Of a stretch of 64,000 nucleotides of DNA, positions 46,168-56,986 are shown piece by piece. A program made the translations under genes and the position numbers. Under the pieces are notes generated by a model. It searched no databases, had not been told where the DNA came from, and saw only the letters and a list, made by a program, of their open reading frames with translations. This DNA comes from Taxillus chinensis (taxonomy: Eukaryota > Streptophyta > Magnoliopsida > Santalales > Loranthaceae): contig CM042088.1 in the NCBI GenBank assembly GCA_023512835.1, forward strand, positions 9,850,078 to 9,914,077. The letters are read 5' to 3'. Within the stretch, counting starts at the first letter, position 1; each line of letters opens with the position of its first letter.

Positions 46168-47912
46168 TGTCACGCCCGGATTTCCAACCCGAGGAAACCG
46201 GTACGTGACTCCCCTTTACCCACACGGAGGGCAAAGGGGTAGGATACAAAACAAGAATTTAACATTTTAAACATCCACAACATTCAAGAAAGTAATATTC
46301 ATTAAAAGCAATCCAATCCAGTTTATTACAACAAAATCCTTTCCCCACCGGGGTTACATCGATTCTCATAATAAAAATAACATAAACAAATTAAATAAAT
46401 AAGGTCTTCCACCTTGGGGTCCCACCTAACGCCTTGTAGGTTCCTGAAAAGAAAACAACATGGTAGGAGGGGTGAGCAACCACAGCTCGAGGGATCATGT
46501 CTCCCACCCATCCCATGCACCGATATCTACATGCCTTGTGTACAAGTGCTTGTGTCGTGATACAATTATTCCACCAGATATAGTTACGGGCCATGACAAG
46601 AAACACAATCATACATGGGTGGTACATAAACACTCCCGGCTTCCACGGCCACCGGGTTCCACAAAACAGTCCCGGCTTCCACGACCACCGGGTTCCACAA
46701 AACAGTCCCGGGCTTCCACCCCACCTGGTGTACAAGCAAACACGCGACACATGGCCATACGGGCATAACATCAAACACTTAGTATGCTTAGTCACACAGG
46801 AATAACATCGAACACTTAGCATGCATATATCCACAAGCTCATAAACCCGGCCACACGGACATAATCTAACACACCCGACGTGCGTGGCCTCACGGAGCAT
46901 TTCGCAAGCACATAACATGCACGGGGCCTCACAGGCTTTACCTCAAACACATAACATGCACAGCCTCACGGGTTTTACCTCAAAAGACATAACATGCACC
47001 GCCTCACAGGCATAATTTCAAACACTTGGCAGGCATATACACACAAGAATACTCACACAGGCATTTCATCAAACATATAGCATGTATTCCATGGAATCAC
47101 ATCAAAACGCCATCGAAGGCCAACATCCATATAGGAGATCACACCTATATGGATTACATATTTATATATAACAGTTATAACCAGAAATCGCCCTGGAACC
47201 CTAGGACAGAGAGAAGGACTTAAGGAGAACAGAACCCCTACCTTAAAGCGGCTCTTCCTTGCTCCCGCGCCAAACGCTGTCCCTCCCCACGCAAGATGCT
47301 CCGGCAAGAATCAGCAACTCCCCTTCCCTCTCTCTCTCTAGCTCTCTCTCTCTCTCGGGCAAAAATGAGCAAAGGAACACCAAACCCTAAACTCAAACTC
47401 AAGCCCTCCTTATATAGACACCATCCACATCAAAACGACGTAGTTTTGATTAAGTAAACCCAGGATCAAAACGACGTAGTTTTGATTACACAAGCTACAA
47501 CCTTTCCGCATCCATACACACCAAAATATTCGAATTTCAACATGGTCCTTTGGAGAAAGTTCCTTAGAATGCCAAAACCAAGGGACCCATGTAAAAATAT
47601 GCTCGCACGCCAATTTGCACGTGAATTCCCAATTCACGTGCAACTCCATATGAACTCCAAATGCTTTCAAACTTCACCCCTAGCCTCCTTGCATCATTTG
47701 GAAGACAATTACACTTGCACGTAATTGGACCCATATCACGTGCACCTCACATACATGTCCATTTGGTCTGAAACTTCGTGGTAGATAGAGGACATCATTC
47801 TAAGCATATTTCCTTTTGCACGTGAATTCATTGGAGTCCAACTACTAGGTCAAAATCTAGAAAAACTCTACTCGGAGGCAAAACCGACTAACTCAAGGTA
47901 CGGGTCCTTACA
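46168..47912 (-). mobile_element. E2 5' LTR (1745 bp)
   Basis: It begins TGTCACGCCC on + and ends GGTCCTTACA. It pairs with 38930-40702, differing mainly by small indels and minisatellite length (about three units, 46635-46730). Paired ACGT boxes lie at 47429-47450 and 47465-47486, and the intron-like segment at 46444-47241. It is the LTR expected to drive transcription, reading leftward. Confidence 0.95.
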
Positions 47913-47917
47913 ACGAC

Positions 47918-50900
47918 AACTTAACCAAAAGAATTGAGGGTAGGGTCTTTGATAACTACCAACATCAAGAAGAAGTTAATCGAGCTGTTAAGAAGCTACA
48001 TCGATGTTTTTGCATGGTCATACCAAGATATGCCAGGATTAGACACAGATATAGTACAACATCACATACCAGTGAAGCCAGAGTGTAAGCCAGTACAGCA
48101 GAAATTATGACGAATGAGACCGGAGATGCTACTGAAGATTAAAGAAGAAGTTAAAAAGCAATGGGACGCAGGTTTCCTAAGTGTCTCCCACTATCCAGAA
48201 TGGGTGGCCAATGTTGTGCCAGTACCGAAGAAAGGAGGCAAAGTCCGCATGTGTGTCAACTATAGAGATCTGAACTGGGCCAGTCCGAAAGATAACTTCC
48301 CGCTTCCTCATATTGATACCTTGGTGGATAATACAGCAAAACACGCTCTATTCTCATTCATGGATGGTTTCTCAGGGTACAATCAGATTCGCATGGCCCC
48401 CGAACACAAGGAGAGGACCACGTTTACGACACTTTGGGGCACATTCTGTTATAATGTGATGCCTTTTGGTCTGAAGAACGCAGGGGCAACCTATCAGCGA
48501 GCCATGGTAACCCTATTCCACGACATGATGCATAAAGAAGTCGAGGTCTATGTGGATGATATGATAGCTAAATCGCGGAGCACTGAATATCACATCGAAG
48601 TACTCCGTAAGCTTTTTAATAGACTATGGAAATATCAACTCAAATTGAACCCGAAAAAGTGCACTTTTGGAGCCATGTCGGGAAAACTGTTAGGTTTCAT
48701 TGTGAGCCAAAAAGGAGTGGAAATTGATCCAGATAAGGTTTGAGCTATCCAAGAGATGCCCCCACCGCAAACCATCAAGGAGGTCAGAGGATTCCTAGGG
48801 CATTTGAATTACATTGCCCGATTCATTTCACAATTAACAGCCACATGTGAACCAATTTTCAAGACTTTATGGAAGAATAATCAAGAAATTTGGAATGACA
48901 AATGTCAAGAAGCTTTTGACAGGATCAAGCAATATCTGTCCAATCCACCTGTTCTGGTCCCCCTAATACCAGACAGACCCTTGATCTTATACTTGACTGT
49001 CAAGGGTCCTCAATGGGTTATGTCGTGGGGCAACATGATTCTACAGGCAAGAAGGAGCAGACCATTTATTATCTGAGCAAGAAGTTCACCATCAACAAAA
49101 CGAATTACACACCATTGGAAAAGACATGTTGTGCCCTTGTTTGGATAACAAGACGATTGAGGCAATACACTCTTTATCATACCACATGGCTGATTTCGAG
49201 GCATGATCCACTCAAATATCTCTCGAAAAAGCCATCCATCTCTGGAAGAATCGCCAAATGGTAGCTGATCCTATCGGAGTATGATATCATCTACGTGCCA
49301 CAAAAAGCTATAAAAGGAAGTACAATAGCTGATTACTTGGCAGACAGAGCACTAGAAGATTACGAGCCTATGACTGTTGGATTTCCAGACGAGCACATCA
49401 ACATTCTTACGGCCGAAGTAGCAGACATATGGATGATGTAGTTTGATGGAGCCTCCAGTCTCTTAGGTCACGGTGTTGGGGCCATCCTGATATCCTCAAA
49501 AGGCGAACATTTCCCCATGGCGGCAAAGCTAACTTTCCCTTGTACAAACAATGTAGCAGAATATGAGGCTTGTGTGATGGGACTTCAAGAAGCAATTAAC
49601 AAAGGAATCAAAAAATTACAAATGTTCGGTGATTCGGCACTCATCATTTTTCAAGTAAGGGATGAATGGGAGACTCGAAACCACAAACTAATCCCCTATC
49701 GGGAGTATGTTACAGAGTTAGCCGAGCAATTCGAAGACATCACGTTTGAGCATATGCCCAGGGAATACAATTAGCTTCCTGATGCACTGGCCACTCTAGC
49801 CTCCCTCCTTCGACTAGACACAACATTGGAAGTCTAGTCTTTTGATATTCCTATACAAGATGCTCCTGCACATTGCATGGCCATTGAAGGAAATACTGAA
49901 GAAAAACCTTGGTTTGATGACGTCAAACAGTATTTGCTTAAGCAAGAGTACCCAGCTGAGGCCTCTGAGTCTGATAAACGAAATATCCGAAGGTCGGCGT
50001 CCAACTACTACCTTGATGGTCCCGTCCTATATAAGCGAAACCATGACATGGTGTTACTACGGTGCTTGGCAAAAGAAGAGTCGAAACAGATAATGAAAGA
50101 AGTGCACGAAGGAGAATGCGGTTCACACGCAAATGGATATGCATTAACAAGGCAAATCATGCGAATGGGCTATTATTGGGTAACCATGGAGAAAGATTGT
50201 ATTGAATATGTGCGCAAATGCCTCAAGTGTCAAATTTATGGCAATAAAATCCAAGTACCGCCATCTAGACTGCATGCGATGGTTTCCCCGTAGCCGTTTT
50301 CGCTTTGGGGCGTCGATGTTATCGGACCGATCTCGCCAAAACCTTCCAATGGTCACTGCTTTATCTTAGTGGCCATTGATTACTTTACCAAGTGGGTAGA
50401 AGCAGCGTCATATGCCAACGTCACACAAGCTGTGGTACTTAAATTTATGCGGAATAACAACATATGCCGCTATGGACTTCCTGAGCATATCATAACAGAC
50501 AATGCTGCCAATCTGAACAGTCGGATGATGGGTAAATTGTGCGAAATGTACAAAATTCAGCACCGCAACTCGACCCCCTATCGCCCAAAGATGAATGGAG
50601 CAGTTGAAGCAGCCAATAAGAACATCAAGAACATTATCAGAAAGATGACTAAGACATATAAAGATTGGCATGAGAAGCTACCATATGCTTTGCATGCTTA
50701 TCGTACCTCAGTGCGAACATCAACTGGGGCAACTCCGTTTTCTTTGGTCTACGGCATGGAAGCAGTTCTACCTATCGAAGTGGAGATACCTTCCCTCCGA
50801 GTACTCAAGGTTACTCTGCTCGAAGAAGCAAAATGGGCCCAAAGTCATTATGAGCAGTTGAATTTAATTGAGGGCAAACGCTTAGCAGCTGTTTGCAGAG

Positions 50901-51157
50901 GACAGCTATATCAACAGAGAATGATGAACAACTACAATAAAAAGGTGAAGCCCAGAAGCTTTCAGGCGGGTGATCTCGTCCTCAAGAAGATTTTACCAAT
51001 TCAACATGACCATAGAGGCAAGTGGACTCCCAATTATGAAGGGCCATATGTGGTGAAAAAAGCATTCTCAGGAGGTGCCTTAATCCTTGCCAGAATGGAT
51101 GGGGATGAGCTCCCTAACCCGGTGAATAGCGATGCGGTGAAAAAGTTCTATGCTTAA
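47918..51157 (+). pseudogene. pol: Copy B RT, RNase H, second RNase H and integrase, broken
   Basis: The frame resumes in the RT linker and reads DLNWASPKDNFPLPHIDTL, FMDGFSGYNQIRMAPEHKERT, PFGLKNAGATYQRA and EVYVDDMIAKS near 48540-48570. RNase H, the second RNase H (FDGASSLLGHGVGAILI; FGDSALIIF) and integrase (GVDVIGP; ITDNAANLNSR; RPKMNGAVEAANKN) follow, ending VKKFYA. Stops where copy A has sense: TGA 48741-48743 (CGA), TAG near 49262 (CAA), TAG near 49439 (TGG), TAG near 49772 (CAG), TAG near 49835 (CAG), TAG near 50292 (TGG). It keeps sense at most stops of copy A. Confidence 0.9.
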
Positions 51158-52320
51158 CTCTCATACCTCTCAACAAGATTCTCATCCCTGCAATGAGCGG
51201 ACTTGGTGAAAACCCGAAAGGGCACCAAGGGTAAAATACAAAGCTCCAACAAAAGACAAAGAAGCAAACAAAGGCGGACTTGGTGAAAACCCAAAAGGGC
51301 ACCAAGGGTAAAATACAAAGCCAATGACAAATCCTGAAGGGTGAAAGCAGTTAGAATCCAAGGATCAGGACCACCTAAAACAGGGTCCTTTGCAAATAGT
51401 GGAAACAACGTCACCTAAAGACAGTAGCTACAAACGGTGGAAGACCTGGTCAAACCTAAGGCACACTTGAATCAAATTTGTATATTATGCTTTTTCAAGA
51501 CTTGTAATTCTGTTTATCAGATTATAATAATAGGACACTTTTTATGATATACATATGTTTTGTGGGATCAAACTAGCAAAATCCCGTTTTATATCCTTAA
51601 TCATATTTTATCATCTTCATTTCACATTTAAGTAGAATATCTTAAATCCCCAGTAAGCTCTTTTAGCATTACCTTATGAGTAGGGTCAAGCTCAAAATCC
51701 CCAAACAAATTAAGTCCCCAACTCAGAGTACTCATATCTCCACAGAATATCACTATCCCCAGAGAAGCCGTCAAGTCAAGCTCCTCAATTTGACGAAGCT
51801 AAATTTAACAGACCCTTCATGTACAAAAGGGAGTTCCCCAGCAAAGATAGAACGGACTCCCCATCCAGAGAGAAAATTGTTCCCCGACAAGTTGAATGTT
51901 AGCTAATCTCTCTAACAGCATTGAGATAAATCTCCAGCCCTTGCCAAAACATCACATTGCATTCGATGTATACATCGCATTGCATCACATTGCATCATAT
52001 TTCACCACAAGTTGAGGTTTATGTATCCCCGCATACAGCACATTGCATTCCATGCCTCATTTGTATACATTCAGCATATTCTACAATTTCAGGAATGTTA
52101 TCACCTTTGAAGATCCTAAGAGCTCATCCTCAGCAAGCTTCTCATCAAGCCTTCCTAGCTTTCTTTGTTCAACTATACAAATCTTCCTTTACAATTTCCC
52201 CAAGCTCAAAAAGCACCCTTTTGACACTCGAATAAACTTTTTCCCTTTCCGGGTAACCTCGTAGGGCGATCTCATTGAGTGAACTCGTAGAGGGAGCCCA
52301 TATGTCCTCTTCAACAATCA
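51158..52320 (+). other. Copy B post-pol non-coding region
   Basis: Matches copy A 30473-32064 but lacks the TRIM: the uninterrupted site reads AATATCTTAAATCCCCAG near 51636-51653. It contains GGCGGACTTGGTGAAAA phrases and CATTGCATCACATTGC repeats. No gene is seen. Confidence 0.8.
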
Positions 52321-52760
52321 TGTACTCTTGTTAGGCCCTAGATGCCTTTTCAATTCCTGTCAGGCCTTGGATGCCTTTTCCCTTTCTATTAGACCTTGGA
52401 TGCCTTTTCCCTTTCTGCTAGGCCTTGGATGCCTTTTCAATTTCCTGCTAGGCCCTAGATGCCTTTTCAATTCTTGTTAGGCCTTGGATGCCTTTTCCCT
52501 TTCTGTCAGGCCTTGGATGCCTTTTCAATTTCCTGTTAGGCCCTAGATGCCTTTTCAATTCTTCTCAGGCCTTGGATGCCTTTTCCCTTTCTGTCAGACC
52601 TTGGATGCCTTTTCAATTCTTGTCAGGCCTTGGATGCCTTTTCCCTTTATGTCAGGCCTTGGATACCTTTTCAATTTCTTGTTAGGCCCTAGATGCCTTT
52701 TCAATTCCTGATTAGGCCTTGCTTGCCTTTTCTGTTTCTGTTAGGCCTTAGATGCCTCAT
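52321..52760. repeat. Tail minisatellite of copy B (about 30-bp unit)
   Basis: About fourteen or fifteen units of the GGATGCCTTTTCAATT / CCTGTCAGGCCTT type, against five or six at the end of copy A. It lies shortly before the polypurine tract. Confidence 0.92.
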
Positions 52761-52928
52761 CACAATTATTCATACCCACCAACCAAGAAGCTGCTTTTCA
52801 CTCTAGGGAACAGACCTGACCATCGCATTCTATTATTCCTCTGTGCAAGGTAAGCTAGGTAAGCGCTCCAACCCGTCCAAAATGACTCCTTTCTATCTTT
52901 GTATGCTGTTTGTATACAAACAGTGCAC

Positions 52929-52941
52929 AAAGAGGGGCAGC
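52929..52941 (+). other. Tat/Ogre polypurine tract
   Basis: AAAGAGGGGCAGC lies directly against the 3' LTR start. Copy A has lost its counterpart, since its tail stops in the minisatellite. Confidence 0.85.
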
Positions 52942-55060
52942 TGTTGGACCCCATTTTGTCCGGGTTGGACATACTAACCCCATTTGATATATATGCCTTT
53001 TTGCCCATGCCATATACCTTGTTGAACAGGTCCTTAGAGATTCCCTGCGATTTGTACAAGATGGATGCATTGACATGAACCGGGAAGCCCAAAATGGATA
53101 ACTATTGCTACAAGTCCCTGAAGTACCCCAAGACCATACCAGGGGATAGAGGAGGAAATTTGAAGAATAACGCACTTGACTGGGCTCAATTCTGATGAAA
53201 AACGAAGAAGTTATGGCCAAAACAACTTTCGTTGGAAAAAGTCAAACCTGCCAAAAGACAGTCAATGCCCCTGATCAAATGGCCCGAAAATGTGCACATG
53301 AGGAATAGTTTGAAATGTCTATTTAGGCGAATACAGGTCTTCCTAAACCATCCCTAAAAGGTCGTCCATTTTTGCATTTTGGGTGAGGGTAAAAAGGTAA
53401 TTAAAAGTTAAAAAAAAAGCTTCGGGGTTGACCGTTGACCGTTGACCTTCGACCTGCCGATACTTCGACCCGTTGACCCTCGAAGCCTCGAAGCATCGAA
53501 GCCCTGAAGCCTCGAAGCCTCGAAGCCTCGCAGCCTCGAAGCCTCGAAGCATCGAAACCCTGAGCCTCGAAGCCTCGCAGCCTTGAAGCCTCGAAGCATC
53601 GAAGCGTCGCAGCCTCGAAGCATCGAAGCCTCGAAGCCTCGAAGCCTCGAAGCCTCAAAGTATCGAAGCATCGAAGCCTCGAAGCCTCGAAGCATTGAAG
53701 ATTCGAAGCCTCGAAACCTGTAAACCTCCGACCTGCCGACACTCCGACCTTCAACCCTTCGACCCTTGACCTTCGAACCCTGTGAGCCTTCGACCCTCTG
53801 ACCCGCCGACATTCTGACCCTTTGACCTCTGACCTTCGCTGTTTGGCCCCTCTCGCTGGCTTTGTCGCTAGCTGCTCACGGGACACGTTGTATTAGCTGG
53901 CCATGTTATAAAAGATGCTTTTCAATGCCTGTCAGTCACATATGTCAATAAAAGACCAAAAAAGGCAATCATAGATCGACAGTCCACCCGACAAAGCATA
54001 GAATCTGCAAATTAATAAAGCTGGGATTAATAATACACTCGACAAAGCATTAAATGCCGCAATTAATGAGATGCAGCCAAATCTCTTTAAAACCAGTATC
54101 CTCTCCAACGAAACAAGGGATCACGCCCGAGATTGGTCCACGTAAAAAAGGGAGTTGAGGGGAAGAGAGAAAAAAGAGGGTTCGGCCAAGAGAAAAAGAG
54201 TACGGCAGAGAAAAAAGAGGGTTCGGCCCGATTTTGTATATGTGTATGTTGTAATATGTAAAGTATAGCCAAAAAAACAAAGAAAGAAAGAAAAAGAGAG
54301 AGAGCAAAGGGAGGCATGAAGAAAAAGAAAAGAAAGAAAAAGAGTGGGTTGTTTTGATTTATGGATGTCACAATCATACACATCACTTTATATGTTATTG
54401 AGTTAGTTTATGGTTTTACCCTTACAAAAAGAAGCAAAAAAAGAGAGAAAATGTTTTCAAAACCAAAAGGCATTTCAAAAAAACAAAAACAAAAAAAAAA
54501 CAAAAACAAAAAAAAAACCAAGTTAAAAAAAAAAACAACAAAAAAATGTTTTCAAGCCAAAACGTATTTTCATTTTTAGGATTTCCAATTCCATGCAAAA
54601 AAAAAGAAGCATATTTTAATTCCCAAGATAAAACCAAAAACCAAAACAAACCCCTAAGATCTCATTCTCCACTTGAAACAAAAACCCAAAACTTTTTTAG
54701 GATTCCCTTTAGAAATTCAGGGCAAATCCATTTTAATCATGACTTTAATAAATAACTTGGCTAAATAAAAACCCTAGACTTTTTAGGAAACCTAACCCAG
54801 TTGTGGCAGTGCAAATAAAATAGAAAACCTCCTCCTCCGAAAATAGATACCGAAAGGGCGCTGTAGGGGTGCTAATCCTTCCCTACACGTAACCAACTCT
54901 CGAACCCTTCTTTCATAACGCAGACCACACCTTTAAACTACTCAAAGTAGAGGGTATCCAACTGTACCCCAAAAACAGTTGGTGGCGACTCTAAATTTTC
55001 TCACCATTGGTTTAGTTTGAGCTCACCCCAAACGGGCTTGGACGAAAACCAATGATGACA
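52942..55060 (+). mobile_element. Tat/Ogre 3' LTR (2119 bp)
   Basis: It starts TGTTGGACCCC and ends ATGATGACA. The left and right thirds match 16602-21025. The middle holds a dense CCTCGAAG/GCATCGAAG array (53470-53720) and TTCGACC phrases, then A-rich AAAACAAAA stretches. ORFs on - across the array (LRGFEASRLRGFEAS-type) are artefacts of the repeat. A PBS-like TGGCGACTCT occurs at 54983-54992. Right of it is CTAAG, which does not match the left flank of the 5' LTR. Confidence 0.92.
53470..53720. repeat. CCTCGAAG octamer array in the Tat 3' LTR
   Basis: About 250 bp of CCTCGAAG and close variants (CATCGAAG, CCTCGCAG). The 5' LTR has only a short version around 17085-17160, so copy number differs strongly between the ends. 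Confidence 0.92.
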
Positions 55061-55288
55061 CTAAGTGTTAGAGCTGAATAATTGATGCTGAATGTTAGTA
55101 CTGGATAATTGGTACTGAATGTTCTTGTTAAATAACTGATACTAAAAGTTTATGCTGGAAGTTGATACTGTGTGTGAATTGTTATTATGTAATTCTGGGT
55201 AATTACCCTATATGAGTACCTCATGGTCCATAGGAATGAGGGTGTGTAACCTGAGATACTGACACTAGTCTCATCTAATGTGTAGAAA
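55061..55288 (+). other. E3 leader remnant upstream of gag
   Basis: It contains degenerate repeats of a CTGAATAATTGATGCTGAATG-like phrase, directly adjoining the Tat LTR. E3's own 5' LTR and PBS are absent here, so the left end of E3 has been lost or displaced by the Tat composite. Confidence 0.6.
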
Positions 55289-56986
55289 ATGCCTCCTAGG
55301 AGAATTACCCGAGCTACCCCAGCTGTAGAAGATGAGTCTTCTGCACGGGTTGGACAAGAGGGAGAACCACGAGTAGAGGGTGATGATCCCATAGAGCGGA
55401 TCATGGCCCAAGTCAGAGCTTTAAGCGAGAATATACAAGGAATACGTGAGGACCTCAGGGGGGAGATCCTAAATGAGGTACGTCAGGAGATGCTGGCACG
55501 GCAGGCAGTGCCACCTTCCCCACCCCGTGAGGTAGAACCTCCATGCGGGCAGGAAGTGCCAGTGAGATGGGAGGAAAAAGACGTGGTGATGCATTTCCGG
55601 AAGGAACACCTACCAAGGTTCAAGGGAGGAGCTGAACCTCTGGCAGCAGAGCATTGGCTGCACCAGATAGAGCACATATTTTCTTTTCTCCGACCCCAGG
55701 AGGAAGATAAAGTGAGGCTGGCAGCCCGCCAGTTGGAAGAAGAAGCCCTGGAGTGGTGGCTGAGCATATTAAGGAGTCGGGACATGGAGGCCATGTCCTG
55801 GAACGAGTTCCTCCAGCTATTTCATGAGGAATTCTTCCCAGAGTCGCTGCGGTGGCAGAAAAGGGAAGACTTCAGTAGCTTGAAGCAGGGCTCACGCTTA
55901 GTGGCTGAGTATGAGCGGGACTTTAGAGGACTGAGCCGGTTTGCCCCAGAGGCAATATCTAGAGAGGATCTGAAGGCCCATAAATTTACCATGGGACTCA
56001 GACCTGCCCTGAAGCAAAGGGTAGAAATGTTGAGGTTGAAAACTTATGCAGAAGTCGTTGACACAGCCAAAATTATTGAGAGAGGAATGGAGGAGGGAAG
56101 ACAAGCTCATCAAGAGCGGCTGGGACAGAGTGGACGTGACAAGCAAGGCGATTCCAAGAGACAAAACGTTGAGTCTGGGAGTCGGACTTTTCCCAAGGAC
56201 CGGGGCCAAGCTTCAATGGCTCCACTGAGGTCCTGTAGTTTTAGAGGACAGGGAGGCTCAGCTGTGAGTTTTCCCAGAGAGTGTGCTTGTTATGGCCAGT
56301 CAGGACACCTGAAACGTGAGTGCCCCAAACATCACCTGTCGTGTCATGGCTGTGGGAAGACAGGGCACCTTAGAACGGTGTGTTTCAGTAAGGGGAACAG
56401 TCGAGGAGCTGGAAGTGTGACACAAGGAGGCAGGGGAGGGACCCAATCTCAAGCCCCAGCTCCGAGGCCAGCACGTTCGTGGCAACCCAGTCAGGCTGGT
56501 TCCAACTATGCCAAATCACAAGGAGGATCGGAGGGGCATCCAAGTGGACTCCAGGCTGGAGCTAAAGGGAAGGCTGTAGAGGCAAGTGTTGGGGCGAGTC
56601 AAGGCAGAGCGTATGCGCTTACCTCAGCACCCGCAGAGAGGAAGGACCTTCCATCACCCTCTGAGGATGGTGGAGCTGGGTCTTCAGTAGTACGAGGTAC
56701 TATTTTACTATCCCGTACTATAGTTGCTGTACTGTTTGATACCAGAGCATCGTGCTCCCTGATTGCGGAGTCTTTGGTTGAGGGCCTTGGACTTGTTTGT
56801 GTGAGGGCTGATAGGCCTCTGTGTGTTGAGTCACCTATGGGAGGAACGGTGACAATAAACCGTGTATGTCGTGAATGCGTACTTACAATTGGAGAAGTTG
56901 AACTTCAATTTGATCTTTATGTGATGCCTATGAGGACATTCGATTTGATTCTGGGAATGGATTGGTTGTTGGCCTTTCAAGCTTAG
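55289..56986 (+). pseudogene. gag-pro: E3 gag and protease (second Tekay-like family), open to a TAG
   Basis: A 565-codon frame from ATG (MPPRRITRATPAVEDESSA). The capsid core has LPRFKGGAEPLAAEHWLHQI, LEWWLSIL and FFPESLRWQKREDF. Knuckle 1 (CACYGQSGHLKREC) has Tyr where the second Cys is expected; knuckle 2 (CHGCGKTGHLRTVC) is regular CCHC. The protease region reads VLFDTRASCS: the catalytic DTG has become DTR, which should abolish activity. It ends LGMDWLLAFQA then TAG (56984-56986), where E1 has AAG. It is the best preserved gag in the window. Confidence 0.93.

Larger units (their letters stand above)
38930..47912 (-). mobile_element. E2: complete Tekay-like Gypsy element, minus strand (8983 bp)
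   Basis: Two LTRs (38930-40702 and 46168-47912) enclose a gag-pol body on -. The flanks are ACGAT (38925-38929) and ACGAC (47913-47917), a 5-bp duplication with one change. The first base of the left LTR is C instead of T (CGTCACG against TGTCACG). The interrupted sequence (copy B pol) continues on both sides in agreement with copy A. E2 is therefore younger than copy B. Confidence 0.95.
16602..55060 (+). mobile_element. Composite Tat/Ogre-like Gypsy element: two bodies between one LTR pair, with nested insertions
   Basis: Both ends are LTRs of one family, starting TGTTGGACCCCATTTTGTCC and ending GATGACA. Between them lie two tandem bodies. Copy A has PBS, ORF1, gag, protease, intron, RT and integrase; copy B starts at the end of ORF1 and runs to the 3' LTR. 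The lineage call rests on ORF1 upstream of gag, an intron between protease and RT, a second (archaeal-type) RNase H, long LTRs and a non-Met PBS. Insertions inside are a solo LTR, a TRIM, a fold-back hAT-like element and a whole Tekay element. The flanks differ (ACTAC left, CTAAG right), so the two ends probably come from different insertion events. Confidence 0.85.

Noticed and set aside
53401..53886. Long minus-strand ORFs with LRGFEASRLRGFEAS-type repeats
   Set aside because: They are translations of the CCTCGAAG octamer array inside the Tat 3' LTR. Several frames stay open because the repeat has no stops; the 5' LTR does not keep them.
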